From Ricinus communis (taxonomy: Eukaryota > Streptophyta > Magnoliopsida > Malpighiales > Euphorbiaceae): 64,000 bases of DNA. The DNA is taken from positions 21,273,582 to 21,337,581 of the forward strand of contig NC_063262.1 in assembly GCF_019578655.1 (NCBI RefSeq), in the 5' to 3' direction. Positions 35,719 through 47,946 of the stretch are shown here, one piece after another (the stretch's first letter is position 1; each line of letters opens with the position of its first letter). The position numbers and the translations under genes were made by a program. A model generated the notes under the pieces. That model searched no databases and had not been told where the DNA came from. It was given only the letters and a program-made list of their open reading frames with translations.

Positions 35719-36716
35719 TATCGTCTTTTGGAACTAAGAAAGATTGAATTAATTATTTTAAATTGTAAAAAATATTTGAAGTATAAAAATATAAGAATTT
35801 TAATGAAGAATTGAAGGGTTTGAAAAAGAGTTAGAATTAGAACAATTGATACAAAAGATTTATAGTGGTTCGGAAACAATTCTATCCACGTCCACTCTTC
35901 AATATCATATTTGATTTTCTATTATAATCAACTTGATTACAACTTTTAGGTTTTAGCAAGCTCATCCAACAATTTGGTGTTTTCATAAGGCTAACACAAA
36001 ACATCTTCTTTTAGTGAACTAATTTCTCACTAAGTCCTTTAACCTTGAATAATAGTAGTTACTCAACAACATTTTACTTGTATTTAATATCTAAGCTCAC
36101 TCAATAACTTTTTATTTTAATTGAATAAAGAGATTCAATTTAATACACTCTACAAGAAAAGAATTTAAGTGTAGAAAGTTGAGAAATCAATTTGCAAAAG
36201 TTTGGACACTAATAGAATCATACTCTTATGTTTAATGTCTTTATAAGGGGTACTTATATTCATATCAACCCTAAAAGAGACATTACAAATAGCTCATAGC
36301 TCATTTAATGCAAACCTTGATGATTTGGCAAAAGTTATTGTCTGCCTGAAACGCTCCCTCGTGTTTTTTAAAAAGAATCGTTACGACTCGAACGGCTTCA
36401 AACACATAGAAGCGGCTATTTTTATAACAGTCATTGACTCGGCATTAATTGTAAAAATTGCTCCTGCGCCATGGGAGCACCCTTGCACCTTCCTTAGTCG
36501 TGCTTAGAAGCGCCATTGTGCTTTCTACTGCCACTTCAGTGTTTTTACTTCAAGTTAGATCATCCTGGTGTCTTCAAGTTCTTGGTGTCCTGTCAAGGGT
36601 TAATTTACACCTGGGTGGTCGACTGGACCATATGAAAAGCCCCATCGTGCTTCTAAGGCGCTCTCACGCTTTACTGGTCTTTTTATAAACCTAACTTAAA
36701 AGCTTAAGGAACACTA
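35719..36716 (-). repeat. 3' LTR of the minus-strand copia element (inner end deleted)
   Basis: It begins TATCGTCTTTTGG, matching TGTCGTCCCTTG of the other LTR, and is similar up to about ACTTAAAAGCTTAA. Beyond that the two LTRs no longer match and pol sequence begins directly. Confidence 0.7.
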
Positions 36717-36721
36717 TACAT

Positions 36722-39700
36722 GATATCGGGTTTAGAGATAGTTAAAAATATAAGAGTACCGATCATACATCTGTAGAACTTCTCATTTACATTCTTACCT
36801 TTCTCATATTTGTCCAATTTTATTGTGACATTCATGAAGTCTTGGCTACTTTGTAACCACGCATCTCAAATTTCTTTAAGAGGTCTTTAGTGTACTTGGA
36901 TTGGTTGATGAATGTTCCATTATTGCTTTGCTTGATTTGCAGACTAAGAAAGAATTTTAGATCTTCCATCATGCTCGTCTCAAGTAGACCTATTCATGGG
37001 TCTAGGTACCCGCCCAGGCCCGCACTCTTTGGGCCGGGCTTGGACAATAATTTTTGTGTACAAGCCCAGCACGGTCCGAACCCACATAAAGCCTGTACTA
37101 CTCGGGCCAGGCTTGGGATTTATATAAAAATCCAAGCCCGGCCCGACCCGATGTCTAGTTTAGTTAGAAAAAAAGAAATGCCATACCTGGCACTTGAACC
37201 TATGACCTTCAACTTATAATTAAGTGCTATATACCACTAAGCTACCTATTATTTCTATTTATAATTTTATTGTTATTAATAATATATTAAACAAAACAAA
37301 ATCCTAAATCTAAATGTAACTGCAATTTGGGACAGGTTTAATAATTGGCCGGGCCGGGCCGGACTTTTCAAAAAATTTCGAGCTCGAGCTTGGGCTCAGA
37401 GATATTAAAAAATTTTTGGGCCTAAACAGGCTCGGACTTGTCCAAAATCAAGTCAGACCCGGTCAGGCCTGGCCCGAGCCTACCCAGGCCTGGCTCATGA
37501 ACAGGTCTAGTCTCAAGTGTCCTAGTCATACACTTAGAAAAATCCTCATAAAGCAACTCATTAGTAGCACCAAACACATCATCAATATAAATTTGCACAA
37601 TCAAAGTATTATACTTGTGTTTCTTTACAAACAAAATAGTGTCAACTTTTTCTTTTGAAAAACTATTTTTAATTAAAAATTAATTAAGCTTTTCATACCA
37701 AGCTCTAGGAATTTGTTTCAAACCATATAAGGTTTATTCAACTTAGAAATATAATTTGGAAATTTGTAATTTTTAAACCCGGGAAGTTGTTCAACATAAA
37801 CTTTCTTCTTAATGGAACCATATAAAAATGCACTTTTCATATTCATTTGAAATAATTTGAAGTTCATGTGACATGTATAAGCTAAGAATATTCTAATACC
37901 TTATATTCTAGCAATCGGAGCAAAGGTCTCATCATAATCAATGCATTCATCTTAGTTGTAACCTTTTACAATCAATCTAGCTTTATTCCTAGTGATGGAG
38001 TCTTACTTATCCAATTTGTTTCTAAATACCCATTTGTATCCAATAATTTGGCAGTCCTTAGGTCTAAGAATAAGTTCTCATACTTTATTTCTCTCAAATT
38101 GGTTGAGTTCATTTTGCATAACAATCACCCAACTTTCATTATTTAGAGCCTCACCAATGGTCCTTGGCTAAAATTGAGAAATAATAGCTAGATTATTTAA
38201 AGCCACAAGTTTAGAACGAGTATTTATACCCTTTAATAAGTCTCCAATAACTTAAGTAGGTGGATCATCCTTTTCGAAGTTTCACTCATTAGGAAGATTT
38301 TTTGTGAGTTCCCCATAACTTGAGGTTCTTAGGTTACATCATGATTTAGTTGACTTTCTTGTTTGTCCTTAATGAATCCTTCAATTTCTTTTGATAAGTC
38401 ATCAAAAGATTGACTGTAAGCTCCTCAAACGCACCTATAATATCATTCACACAAATACCTTTCCTAAGATTCAGCTTACTTGATTCATCAAAAATAACAT
38501 TCATAAACTCCTCAACTATTAATGTATATTTGTTAATGACTATAAACTTTGCTTGAAAAGGATTAGTTTAGGAAAATTTCTATATCTATTTTAGAGTCAA
38601 ATTTACTAAAATTTTTCTTGGTATTCAAAATATAGCATTTGCATCTAAATACTCTAAAATAGAAAACCTTAAGCTTTCTTCCATTCCAAAGCTCATAAGA
38701 AAATTATTTAATAAAAGTCTTTTGAAAATTCTATTTGCAAGTTAACAACTAGTGTTAACGGCTTCTGACCAAAAGTAAGAAAGAAGGTTATATTTATTGA
38801 GCATTATTCTAGCTATTTCTACTGGTGTTTTATTTCTTTTCTCTCCACAATCTCATTTTGTTGTAGTGTCCTAGGAGATAAAATTGTGAGAAATTCCAAT
38901 TCTTTGCAAAAAGTTTTGAAAATATCATTTTCAAATTCTTTTCCAATGTTATTTCTTATTCAGAAAATCAAGTATCCTTTTTCATTTTGAACACATTTTG
39001 CAAAGCTGTGAAATATTGAAAGCTTCATTCTTATGAGCAAGAAAATTAATCCAAGTAAATCTAATGTAGTAATCAATAATAACAAATGCATATAACTTTC
39101 CACCCAAAAGAACTATCCTATTTGATCCAAATAAATCAATATGTGGTAGTTGGAGTGGTCTAGAAGTACTTACAATATTTTTAGATTTAAATGATGATAG
39201 GTGTTATTTTTCCCTTTGACATGGCTCACAAAATTTGTCCTTGATGAACTTTACCTTAGGAAGTCCATTCACTAGCTCCTCTTTAGCTAACTTATGTACA
39301 AGCTCTATATTTGCATGACAAGTCTTCTATGCCATATCCAAGATCCATCATTAATAGATACAAAACACTTTAAAGGTTGGTTAGAAATCTTGTGTAGTTC
39401 AATTGAGTAGGTATTCTTATTTCTTTCTCCTTTGAACACTACTTTTTCCTCCACTAGGGTATTGAAATTAGCATCCGTTGAAGTCAAAAGTGGCCTTGTT
39501 ACCTTTGTCACACAATTGACTCACATTTAATAAATTATCCTTAGCCCATCAACTGGGAAAACATTATCAATAAAAGATTAATTATCCTTACCACTAGAAC
39601 CAATGCCAATGACCTTACACTTGGCATCATTACCAAATGCGACTTTGCCTCCATCATAAAATTTAATATTCACAAAAAGACTCTTGTCTCTCGTTATGTA

Positions 39701-41190
39701 CCTTAAACATCAACTATCAACATGTCAAAGATTTGTACTTGTAGACGTAAGACACACCTACAAATAAAGTCAAATAACTTGGTATTAGGTACCCAAATAA
39801 GGTTAGGTCCTTTACAGTTAGCCTTGAAAGTATCATTTATGAAGATATGCATCTTCCTTATTTTAAATTTAACATTTATGTATCCAACTTTCATGCAATG
39901 TGACAAGTGACCTTTGAAGTTTGAGAGGAATAAGAGTTGGTGTTCTATGCCACTTTTACTTGAGGTTTGGACCTTGATACATTCATTATATTATTACACA
40001 TGCATGAATAAGATTTATTAACCTTTGATTGCCTATACATGAATGCATGTTTTGTTCTTTTAGGCTTAACCTTTAGAACTTGTGATGCTATCACTTTCTT
40101 CTTTTGAGTGCGAGACTTAGTGTGTGCTTTGACCTTCAAAACTCTTTTAGAGGTTTCTTTCAACTTTTGGAGGTTGAGTTGCCTTAACAAAGATTATGGT
40201 ATGAGATATTAGAGATATGGATGAGGAAGCTTCATTGAGTCCAAGTCCATGTCTCACAAGTGGAGGTCTTTGAGATCGAATTACTATATCAAAAGACTCA
40301 TTTATTCCTTTTGTGAAACTTGAAAATTAAATTTCTAAGATCTTCCACTTTATTTTTTAAGATTTTATTTCCTTTAAAAAGCTTTTCATTTGAAACCACA
40401 TCCAATAATTCTCTTAAGTCCCTATTGGAAGTTTTAAAAAAATTTCTTCAAAGTCTTAAATTCCTTTTTAAAGTTGAAATATTTATTTTTATAAAAGTTT
40501 AATTTTGAAAGCATATCTTGTAAGAACTCATTCTCATCATCTAATAAATCATCACCGAAAGAATGGGAAGATGAATAAAAAGAAGATGAATTGCATGAAT
40601 AAAAACTAGAGCATACCTTATGAGAGTCCTCTAAGTTGGCTATGAAATAAAGATTAACTTTTTCATTTCTATCATTCTCATTGTTAGAGGATGAGAATGC
40701 ATCATCCCAAGTAGCATTCAAGCCTTTTGTCTTCCTTCTTCCGCTTCAAGTATTTAGGATTATCTAACTTGATGTGTCCTTGCTTTCTATATTCATAACA
40801 AGTAACATCATCCTTCTTGTTCTTGCTAGGTCTTGATTTGGAAAAGGACTTCTTGCTTGTGAAATGCTTGTTGCTTCTTCTTCTTTTGGCCTCTAGAATC
40901 CTCTTGACATGTTTGGTGATGAAGACCATATTATCACTTTCACTTTGAGCTTACACTTGGTCTTCATCATCACTTGAGATATCATTCCCTATTTGAGCTC
41001 TTGTGCTTCTTCTCACAATCTCTATCAATTTTATTCTTGACAAGAGACATCTCATAAGTCAGAAGCATACCTATGACAACATCTGTTAGAATTTTTCCAA
41101 GATTTTCATTTGCTTCTATACTAGCCACTAAGTATGACTTGAGATATTGAGCTCCTCCATTGGTTGCCATGATTTTTACACTCACAATAT
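36722..41190 (-). pseudogene. copia gag-pol polyprotein, disrupted
   Basis: On the minus strand from 41185: a gag-like segment; a degenerate zinc knuckle (CYEYRKQGHIKLDNP) near 40780-40740; a SWIWHRR pre-integrase motif near 39350; integrase pieces (PHIDLFG, YAFVIIDYYIRFTW) near 39150-39050; reverse transcriptase pieces (KARLIVKGY near 37960, QLPGF near 37790, YIDDVFGAT near 37580). The sequence then resumes beyond the hAT insertion as MMEDLKFFLSLQIKQSNNG and NQSKYTKDLLKKFEM (about 36970-36850), up to PDIMYSV near 36725. Many stops and shifts are present. YIDD in place of the usual YVDD is within copia variation. The C-terminal RNase H is deleted. Confidence 0.82.
36985..37509. mobile_element. 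hAT-type non-autonomous transposon inserted in copia pol
   Basis: The ends are inverted: TAGACCTATTCATGGGTC on the left and, in reverse complement, TAGACCTGTTCATGAGCC on the right. The element is flanked by an exact 8-bp duplication GTCTCAAG (36977-36984 and 37510-37517), diagnostic of hAT. It is 525 bp with subterminal GGGCCGGGC-type repeats and no transposase frame. Removing it with one duplication copy rejoins the reverse transcriptase reading through LETSMMEDL. Open frames crossing it are spurious. Confidence 0.92.
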
Positions 41191-41212
41191 AACTTGTAAA
41201 ATGAGTGATTAA

Positions 41213-41224
41213 GTTATGATACCA
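41213..41224 (-). other. Primer-binding site of the minus-strand copia element
   Basis: TGGTATCATAAC on the minus strand, two bases inside the LTR. It matches the initiator Met tRNA site in its first eight positions. Confidence 0.7.
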
Positions 41225-41226
41225 CT

Positions 41227-42258
41227 TGTCGTCCCTTGAAACTAAAAAGGGGGAGATGAATTGGTTACTTCAAATCGCATAAAATATTTAAAGTATGAAA
41301 ATACAAGAATCTTAAGGAAGAATTGAAGGGTTTAAAAGAGAATTAGAGTTAGAAATATTGACACAAAGGTTTATAGTTGTTTGGAAACAATCTTTCTTAC
41401 ATCCACTTCTCAAGATCGCACTTAAGTATTCCACTATAATCAACTTGATTATAACCTTTGGATTTTAGCAAGCTCACCCAACAACTTGGTGTTTTTATAA
41501 GGCTAACACTAAACCTCTTCCCTTAGTGAATTAATCCTTGACTAAGTCCTTTAACCCTTGAGTATTAATGGTTACTCAACAATCAATCTTTGTGTTTTTA
41601 ATATCTAGGCTCACACAACAAGACTTTATATTAGTTGAATAAAGAGATCCAACGTAATACACTGTACAAGGAAATAATTTAGGAGTACAAAGTTGAGAAA
41701 TTAATTTGCAACAATTTGGGCACTAATAGAATTACACTCTTATATCTAATGTCTTTATTGGGGGTATTTATATTTATAGAAACTCTCAAAGAGACGTTAC
41801 AAGGAGCTCATAGCTCATTTAAATCTTGATGATTTGGCAAAAGTTACTTTCTATCTGAAAAGCGCCCTTGTGCTTTTTGAAAAGAGTCGTTGGGACTCCA
41901 ATAGCTCTAAACACGTGGTTCTGAAGAACTAGCTGTCTTTGTAACAGTCACTTACTCAACATTAATTGCAAAAGTCACCCTCACGCTTCTCGTTGTATAA
42001 TTTACTACCATTTCAGTATTTTTACTTCAAGTTAGACCGCCCTCGTGCTTTTGATGAATACTTGTTGACTGCCATGTGTGTTCAAGTTCTTGGCGTCCTA
42101 TCAGAGACTCCTTTACATATGGATGGTCAACTTGACCATATGAAAAGCGCCCTCGCGCTTTATGTCTTTTTACAAACCTTACTTAAAAGCTTAATGTACT
42201 TTTGCCTACCATTTGGACTCTTAATATCCTGTCATATAAACACTCAAACATAAAGTTA
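41227..42258 (-). repeat. 5' LTR of the minus-strand copia element
   Basis: It begins TGTCGTCCCTTG and is about 1.03 kb. The end at 42258 (...AAAGTTA) is inferred from the GCAAT duplication and assumes an ancestral terminal CA that became TA. It contains several AAGCGCCCTCGCGCTT-like hairpin motifs (e.g. 41867, 42146). Confidence 0.7.
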
Positions 42259-42723
42259 GCAATATTCAATTTGGGTGTTAAGATCAAAATAAAGATGAAT
42301 TAGCCCTTAGGTCAACATTAATTATCCGTGCAACTGAAATTTAAGTTACTAGTTTATGAAAACATATGTAAAACTATAAAGGAGATGAGGAGAAATAGTT
42401 TTTGAAATATTTAATTAATTGGATTAATTTGATTTCTTATTAATTAAGTTCATTAATAAATTATATTAGTATTTTATTAAAAATACATCTAATTTTTAAA
42501 ATTAAACCTTGTTAGAATTCTCAATAATAATTGTAAAGGATATAAAAGAAGAAAAATAATTTATGCATAATAAGCTATTATTATCTAAGTAATTATTAAT
42601 TATAAAGAAAATAAGAGTATTGTACTCTTATTTAATTAGGTTAGTTAGGTTGAAATAATTGTTATCATTTTTCAGTAGATTAGAAAAAATTGCATAAAAA
42701 TGAATTGAAAATAAAAATCTAGT

Positions 42724-42726
<3 letters not shown>

Positions 42727-42757
<31 letters not shown>

Positions 42758-43300
42758 AGTCTTGAATTCCAAATTTTGACATGTTTCAGAAATATTTTGA
42801 CATATGGTATTTTTGTATCCACATGTATATTTATTTTTAATATTTAAGATTAAATTATATATATAATTTTATAATTTTTATTAAATTATTTATTGATAAA
42901 TTATATTTCTAATTAGACAATAACACTAATCTTAGAAATTTATACTGTAATATTACAATAACTAATAAATTAAATTTCTAATGAAATAATAATTCTGATT
43001 TAAAGTTAATATTATATTAAATAAAAGATTAATCTTTAATTATTTAATAATTCCTAATTCTAAAAAATAGTAATGGCAATTATATTTATAATATTAATTT
43101 AATAAACGAAAATCAATTAATAAATACTCTTAAAATAAATTATTGAACTAATAAAATATTAAAATAATTTCAAAACGAAATATTAATTTATTATTATGCT
43201 TTGAACTATTATAAATAATAGTATAATATTAAAATTTTTATCGAATCTTATTTATAAATTTAATTTATTATAGTATTTATAATCAAAATAATTATTATAC
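42727..43300 (+). repeat. AT-rich dispersed repeat, copy B
   Basis: It starts with a TA run, followed by GACATATGG, TATAATTTTATAATTTTTATTAAATTATTTATTGA-like sequence and CTAATTAGACAATAAC blocks. It parallels the copies at 33430 and 44170. Confidence 0.45.
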
Positions 43301-44010
43301 TAATATGCAGGTAAACGACTAATTAGAAAATTAATTCTAATTATTTTGTGAGATATATGAAATCAAATTTCAGAAATAATTGCAAAATATAAATAGAGAA
43401 CTTAAAATATGTTATAAATAATTATAATTAGAATAGAATTTATATAGTGATTGTGTAATAAATTTATTTTTTTAAAAGAATTAGGTAAATTTTAATGACC
43501 ATAGAAATTAATCCATGGATATTTATTGAATGAAACCACGTTTTTCAAGAGAAAACAAACCAGTATCGTACCCATCTGCCATATTAAAGATCTAAGTTTC
43601 CTACATTGAACAAATATATAGGTACTGACACATTAAAGAATTACGTGATAAATCATAATTTTAAGGTAATTAAATAATATGGTTTCAGAAAAAAAGTACT
43701 TAAATAATATTAGTGATTTATACAAAATTTAATAAAATATTTATTTTATATAAAATAAAAAAATTGAGTCAATATTTTAAGAAGTTGACTCAATTAAATT
43801 AATTTTACTTAATATAGATAAATATGTAAAAACAATTTAGATTATATTGAATAAGAAAATAAAATAAAAAATAACATTTTAAAAATTAGATAAAAAAATA
43901 AAAAGTCTAGTTATTACAAAAATAATCATAATATCAAAATATATAAACTAAATAAAAAAATAAGTGAATGAAAAGTTCATAAATTATTTTAATTATTTTA
44001 ATTTGATATA

Positions 44011-44045
<35 letters not shown>

Positions 44046-44169
44046 CTTTTGACATATATTACTATTTTGAAAAGTTTTATTTAAATGTGTCGTCGTTTTA
44101 AATATTTTTGTTTTGGCATATATTACTATTTTAAAAATCTCTATATTTGTTTCTATATATATAAGAATT

Positions 44170-44176
44170 TTTATTT

Positions 44177-44212
<36 letters not shown>

Positions 44213-44500
44213 ACTTTTTATATATAATTTTATAGTTTTTATTAATTAATAAATTATATTTTAAAATCTCAAAATTAGCATTTTAATTATAATTATAATT
44301 ATAATTTTAATATTATATTAACCAATAAATTAATTTTTAACTAGTTAACAATTCTAATTTTAGAAAATAACTTTTAAATAATATTTGTAATATCATATCA
44401 ACTAATAAATTAGTTAATAATTTGCATAATCTCAAATAAAATTAAAATATTATTAAAAATTTATTCTTTTAATGAGAAAATTTATGATAAAATAAAATTA
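44170..44500 (+). repeat. AT-rich dispersed repeat, copy C
   Basis: It starts with a TA run, then TATATAATTTTATAGTTTTT, AATTAATAAATTATATTTT, and later AATTCTAATTTTAGAAAATAA. Shorter than copies A and B. Confidence 0.4.
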
Positions 44501-46259
44501 TATTATTATTTAAATAATTGAAATTTAAAATATAATTTTATAAGAATATAAATTTAGAAAAGATAAATTTAGATATATGAAAAGAATAACTACTAAATAC
44601 TTCTTAGTCTTAGAATTTTTAAATATTATTTTAAAATTAAAAATAAGATTTAAAAAAATTATAAATTTAGTATTCTAATTTTTTTATTTTTTCTATTTTG
44701 GTATGTAAATTTCTTTTTTAATTAAATGTTTGAATCTGCTAAAAATGATTAATATAGTGTTCTAACCGGTTTTACAGGTTAAAATGTTTGTGACTTATTT
44801 AAAATAGTAAATTGACTTAAATATTGCTTTTTAAAATAATATTATTATTTTTCCTTTTTTTTATATCTATTTTTAACATAATTTGTTAAAAATTTATGTC
44901 TATTTCTTAAGAAATTAAAAGAAAATAAATAATATAATTTCTTACATTCTTTCACCTTAAAATAATAAAAAAAAGATAAGTTTCTTTTAGAATAGTAATT
45001 TCTAAGAATAGAATGTTGTTGAGTAAATGTTTTTTAAAGATTTTAATATTTATTTTCATCATAACTTTTTATACACATACCTAAAATTTTTAAAAGATAA
45101 AATCTAATAATTGAAAATTTAAATTATATTAACATGTTTCATAATATTAAAATATATAAATTATTTTAGTATATTATAATTTTTTTAATATGAAGAGAAT
45201 AATGGAATTTTAAAAATAAAAACTAATATTTTAAAATTCATCTATTAAGAATAATAAAATTTTAGATTTTTAAAAACCATAAAATCTCAGAAAAAAATGA
45301 CTCTTTAAGACTTTAAATATTCAAAATTTAAATTTTCCGAAAAGAATCGACCCTAAACGGGACAAAAAGAAAAGAACACGAATGTGCAAAAATTTGAAGA
45401 ACCTAAAAAGTTGTCCCTTTTGACAGAAATCAAAGTAAAACTAAATTAGTACGAAAAGCTGGAAAAGAACGCTGCCAGCGATATTTTGAATCCTTCTCAA
45501 TAAATATGGTAATCAGACATATCAGAAATTATATATAATTTAACTACAACATCCATCAGTAAATCACACTTTCTCTTTTTACTTTTTTTTGTGAAAGATC
45601 TTAAAAGTAAAAACAAAAGGAGAAAAAAGAAAAAAATTCTTATTTTTTATGATATATTATAATAAATTAAAAAATTATACATATTATAATTTTATATGTT
45701 TAAAAAATTTTACTAAATTAATCTATAGTTAAATATATTCTTATGTTAGGATCAGTGCTATGCTTTTTATAATTTTAGTATCTGTAAATATGATTATCAG
45801 TAAATAATAGCTGACTATTTTGAAATTACTGATCTAGTAATTGAAAAAGCAATAGCTATTACGTGTCGCGTCAAAAGATGTTAATATTATTATGTAATTT
45901 GACTATTATTTATTAACGGTTATATTCACAAAATATTAAAATGATAAAAAATAATCTATAAAATTTTAAAATAAAAATAAATTAAACCACAAAATAATTT
46001 AATCAAATTTTTTCTTTATATTTTGATATTAAATAATTGACATATAATATATTATTTAAATTAAATAACCATATATCAATCATTTATCGGTATATAAATT
46101 ATTTACCAAAAGATTTTCATAAAACTTCGACTAATTCACCAGCTTCCAAGTTAAGAAGGCCAATTAAGATGGTAAATTGGCCTTTTATCCCCTAAAAAAT
46201 TCTATGCCACACATGAAACAAATGGCCTTAACTCCCAAGTGCAGAACCAGATAATACTT

Positions 46260-46268
46260 TACATAAAG
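46260..46268 (+). promoter_or_regulatory. Degenerate TATA-like box of the left Csl gene
   Basis: TACATAAAG, 78 bp before the ATG, aligns with TATATAAAG of the right gene. The surrounding 5' sequence is otherwise strongly conserved between the copies. The single T-to-C change weakens the TATA match. Confidence 0.5.
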
Positions 46269-47606
46269 AAAGCCTCAATTACCTAAGTGAACATAGCTAG
46301 CTTCTACGTATTACATCCATCCATTACTGGCTCTTTACTTCCTCTATGGCGCAAATAATTCCTCCTCCTCTGTTTGAAAGAATTTCTATTAAAAACCCAA
46401 TACATAGAACTCTGGATGTCGCTGTCCTCTTCCTTCTATCTTCTCTGCTTGTTTATCGTCTGTACTCTCTCGACAAACATGGTTTTGCTTGGTTTCTTGC
46501 TCTCCTGTGCGAGTCATGGTTTACTTTCATTTGGTTTCTTACTGCCAATGCAAAATGGAATCCTGTAAAGTACAAAACATACCCAGAACGCCTTTCTCAG
46601 AGGTAAAAGATTACTCCTTATTTTTCTTTCCGTGTTAATTTCTTTACTCTTATCTTAACGATAGCAGTTATAAAGTTGGGTTTCTTTTTCTTCATTTTTC
46701 TTTTCCCCTTCCCTGAAGCCTAACAGATTTTTTTCATTTTCTTGAAATGAAGGGTAGAAGAGTTTCTTCCTGCTGTGGATATGTTTGTTACAACTGCAGA
46801 CCCCCTGCTAGAACCACCTATAATCACCATGAATACAGTATTATCTTTATTAGCAGTTGATTATCCAGTCCATAAGCTAGCATGCTATGTTTCAGATGAT
46901 GGTTGTTCGCCTCTTACCTACTATTCTCTTGTCGAAACATCCAAGTTTGCTCAGCTTTGGGTTCCGTTTTGCAAGAAGTATAATATTCAAGTCAGAGCTC
47001 CCTTCAGATACTTCTCTAACGAGTCAATGATTTCTGCTCGTAATTCACTGGAATTCCAACAAGAATGGAAAATGTTGAAGGTAATTTGGAGTTGGAAGTT
47101 ACGCTGTTGAAATCTTTAGTAAATCATTTATTATTTTTGACAGAATGGGTTTCATGATTTGGACTTGAGCTCACTACTAAACAATCTCATCTGTATTGAC
47201 ATTTCTGTCACTGAAATAAAGGATGGGTACGAGGAGTTTAGCCACAACATTCAAAGTGCAGCTGGAAAATCTGTTCCATGGAATCTGAATGATGATTTGG
47301 CTGTTTTCTCCAACATAGACCGCAGAAACCACCCCACAATAATTAAGGTTAGTCCTAATCTAATCTTTCCTTCTTTTTTTGTTTTTTTTTTTTTTCTGGA
47401 TAAATGATCAATTTATCCTACTTTATCTCCAATGGTCAAGTAGATCCAATTTAATTTTTTTCAATAAATGGTTCTTTAAACTTATGCCCAAAGTTAAAAA
47501 CATTTAATTGAAACTTTCTCAATAAACAACCCATTGAACTTGTGTCCAAGGGTCAAATACTTTAAATTTAAATTTTTTCAAAAAAGTAAAATAAAATTAT
47601 ATTTTT

Positions 47607-47796
47607 AAGTATAATATTCAAGTAAAATAAAATTATATTTTTAAGTAAAATAAAATTATATTAAGGTTTTAATTGAATTATAGAAATTAAAAATAACATT
47701 TAAGTATAATATTCAAGTAAAATAAAATTATATTTTTAAGTAAAATAAAATTATATTAAGGTTTTAATTGAATTATAGAAATTAAAAATAACATTT
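47607..47796. repeat. 95-bp tandem duplication in intron 3 of the left Csl gene
   Basis: The unit starting AAGTATAATATTCAAG at 47607 recurs at 47702 almost unchanged. Each unit itself contains two copies of AAGTAAAATAAAATTATATT. Confidence 0.85.
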
Positions 47797-47946
47797 ATTT
47801 TATTAATTTATTGATATAATATCTAGTGACACGCTATACAAGAGTATGTTTGACAGAATTTAAAATTTGGATATAATTAACCTAAAAATGACTTATTATA
47901 GATCTATTTATTAAGAATGTTGAAATTTGACTTATCTAATCTTTAG

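Larger units (their letters stand above)
35719..42258 (-). mobile_element. Ty1/copia element (minus strand), decayed, with a hAT insertion
   Basis: LTR-like repeats at 35719-36716 and 41227-42258 flank a minus-strand interior. The right LTR is the 5' one: just left of it, reading on the minus strand, is TGGTATCATAAC (41224-41213). GCAAT occurs on both sides (35714-35718 and 42259-42263), a credible 5-bp duplication. Interior order on the minus strand is gag, a protease/pre-integrase region, integrase, reverse transcriptase. RNase H, the polypurine tract and the inner end of the left LTR are missing. The interior is riddled with stops. Confidence 0.8.
42264..46200. other. AT-rich intergenic DNA with dispersed repeats
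   Basis: No gene is supported. It holds TA runs at about 42727-42754, 44012-44042 and 44176-44206 and two copies of the AT-rich repeat also seen at 33.4 kb. Confidence 0.55.

Noticed and set aside
37150..37260. A tRNA-like stretch (CTTGAACCTATGACCTTC...) inside the hAT element
   Set aside because: No cloverleaf could be drawn; it is part of the transposon interior.
47159..47407. Separate small protein starting at 47159 in the left Csl gene
   Set aside because: It reads from intron 2 through exon 3 into intron 3; only 47222-47347 is supported as coding by the family and by the right copy.
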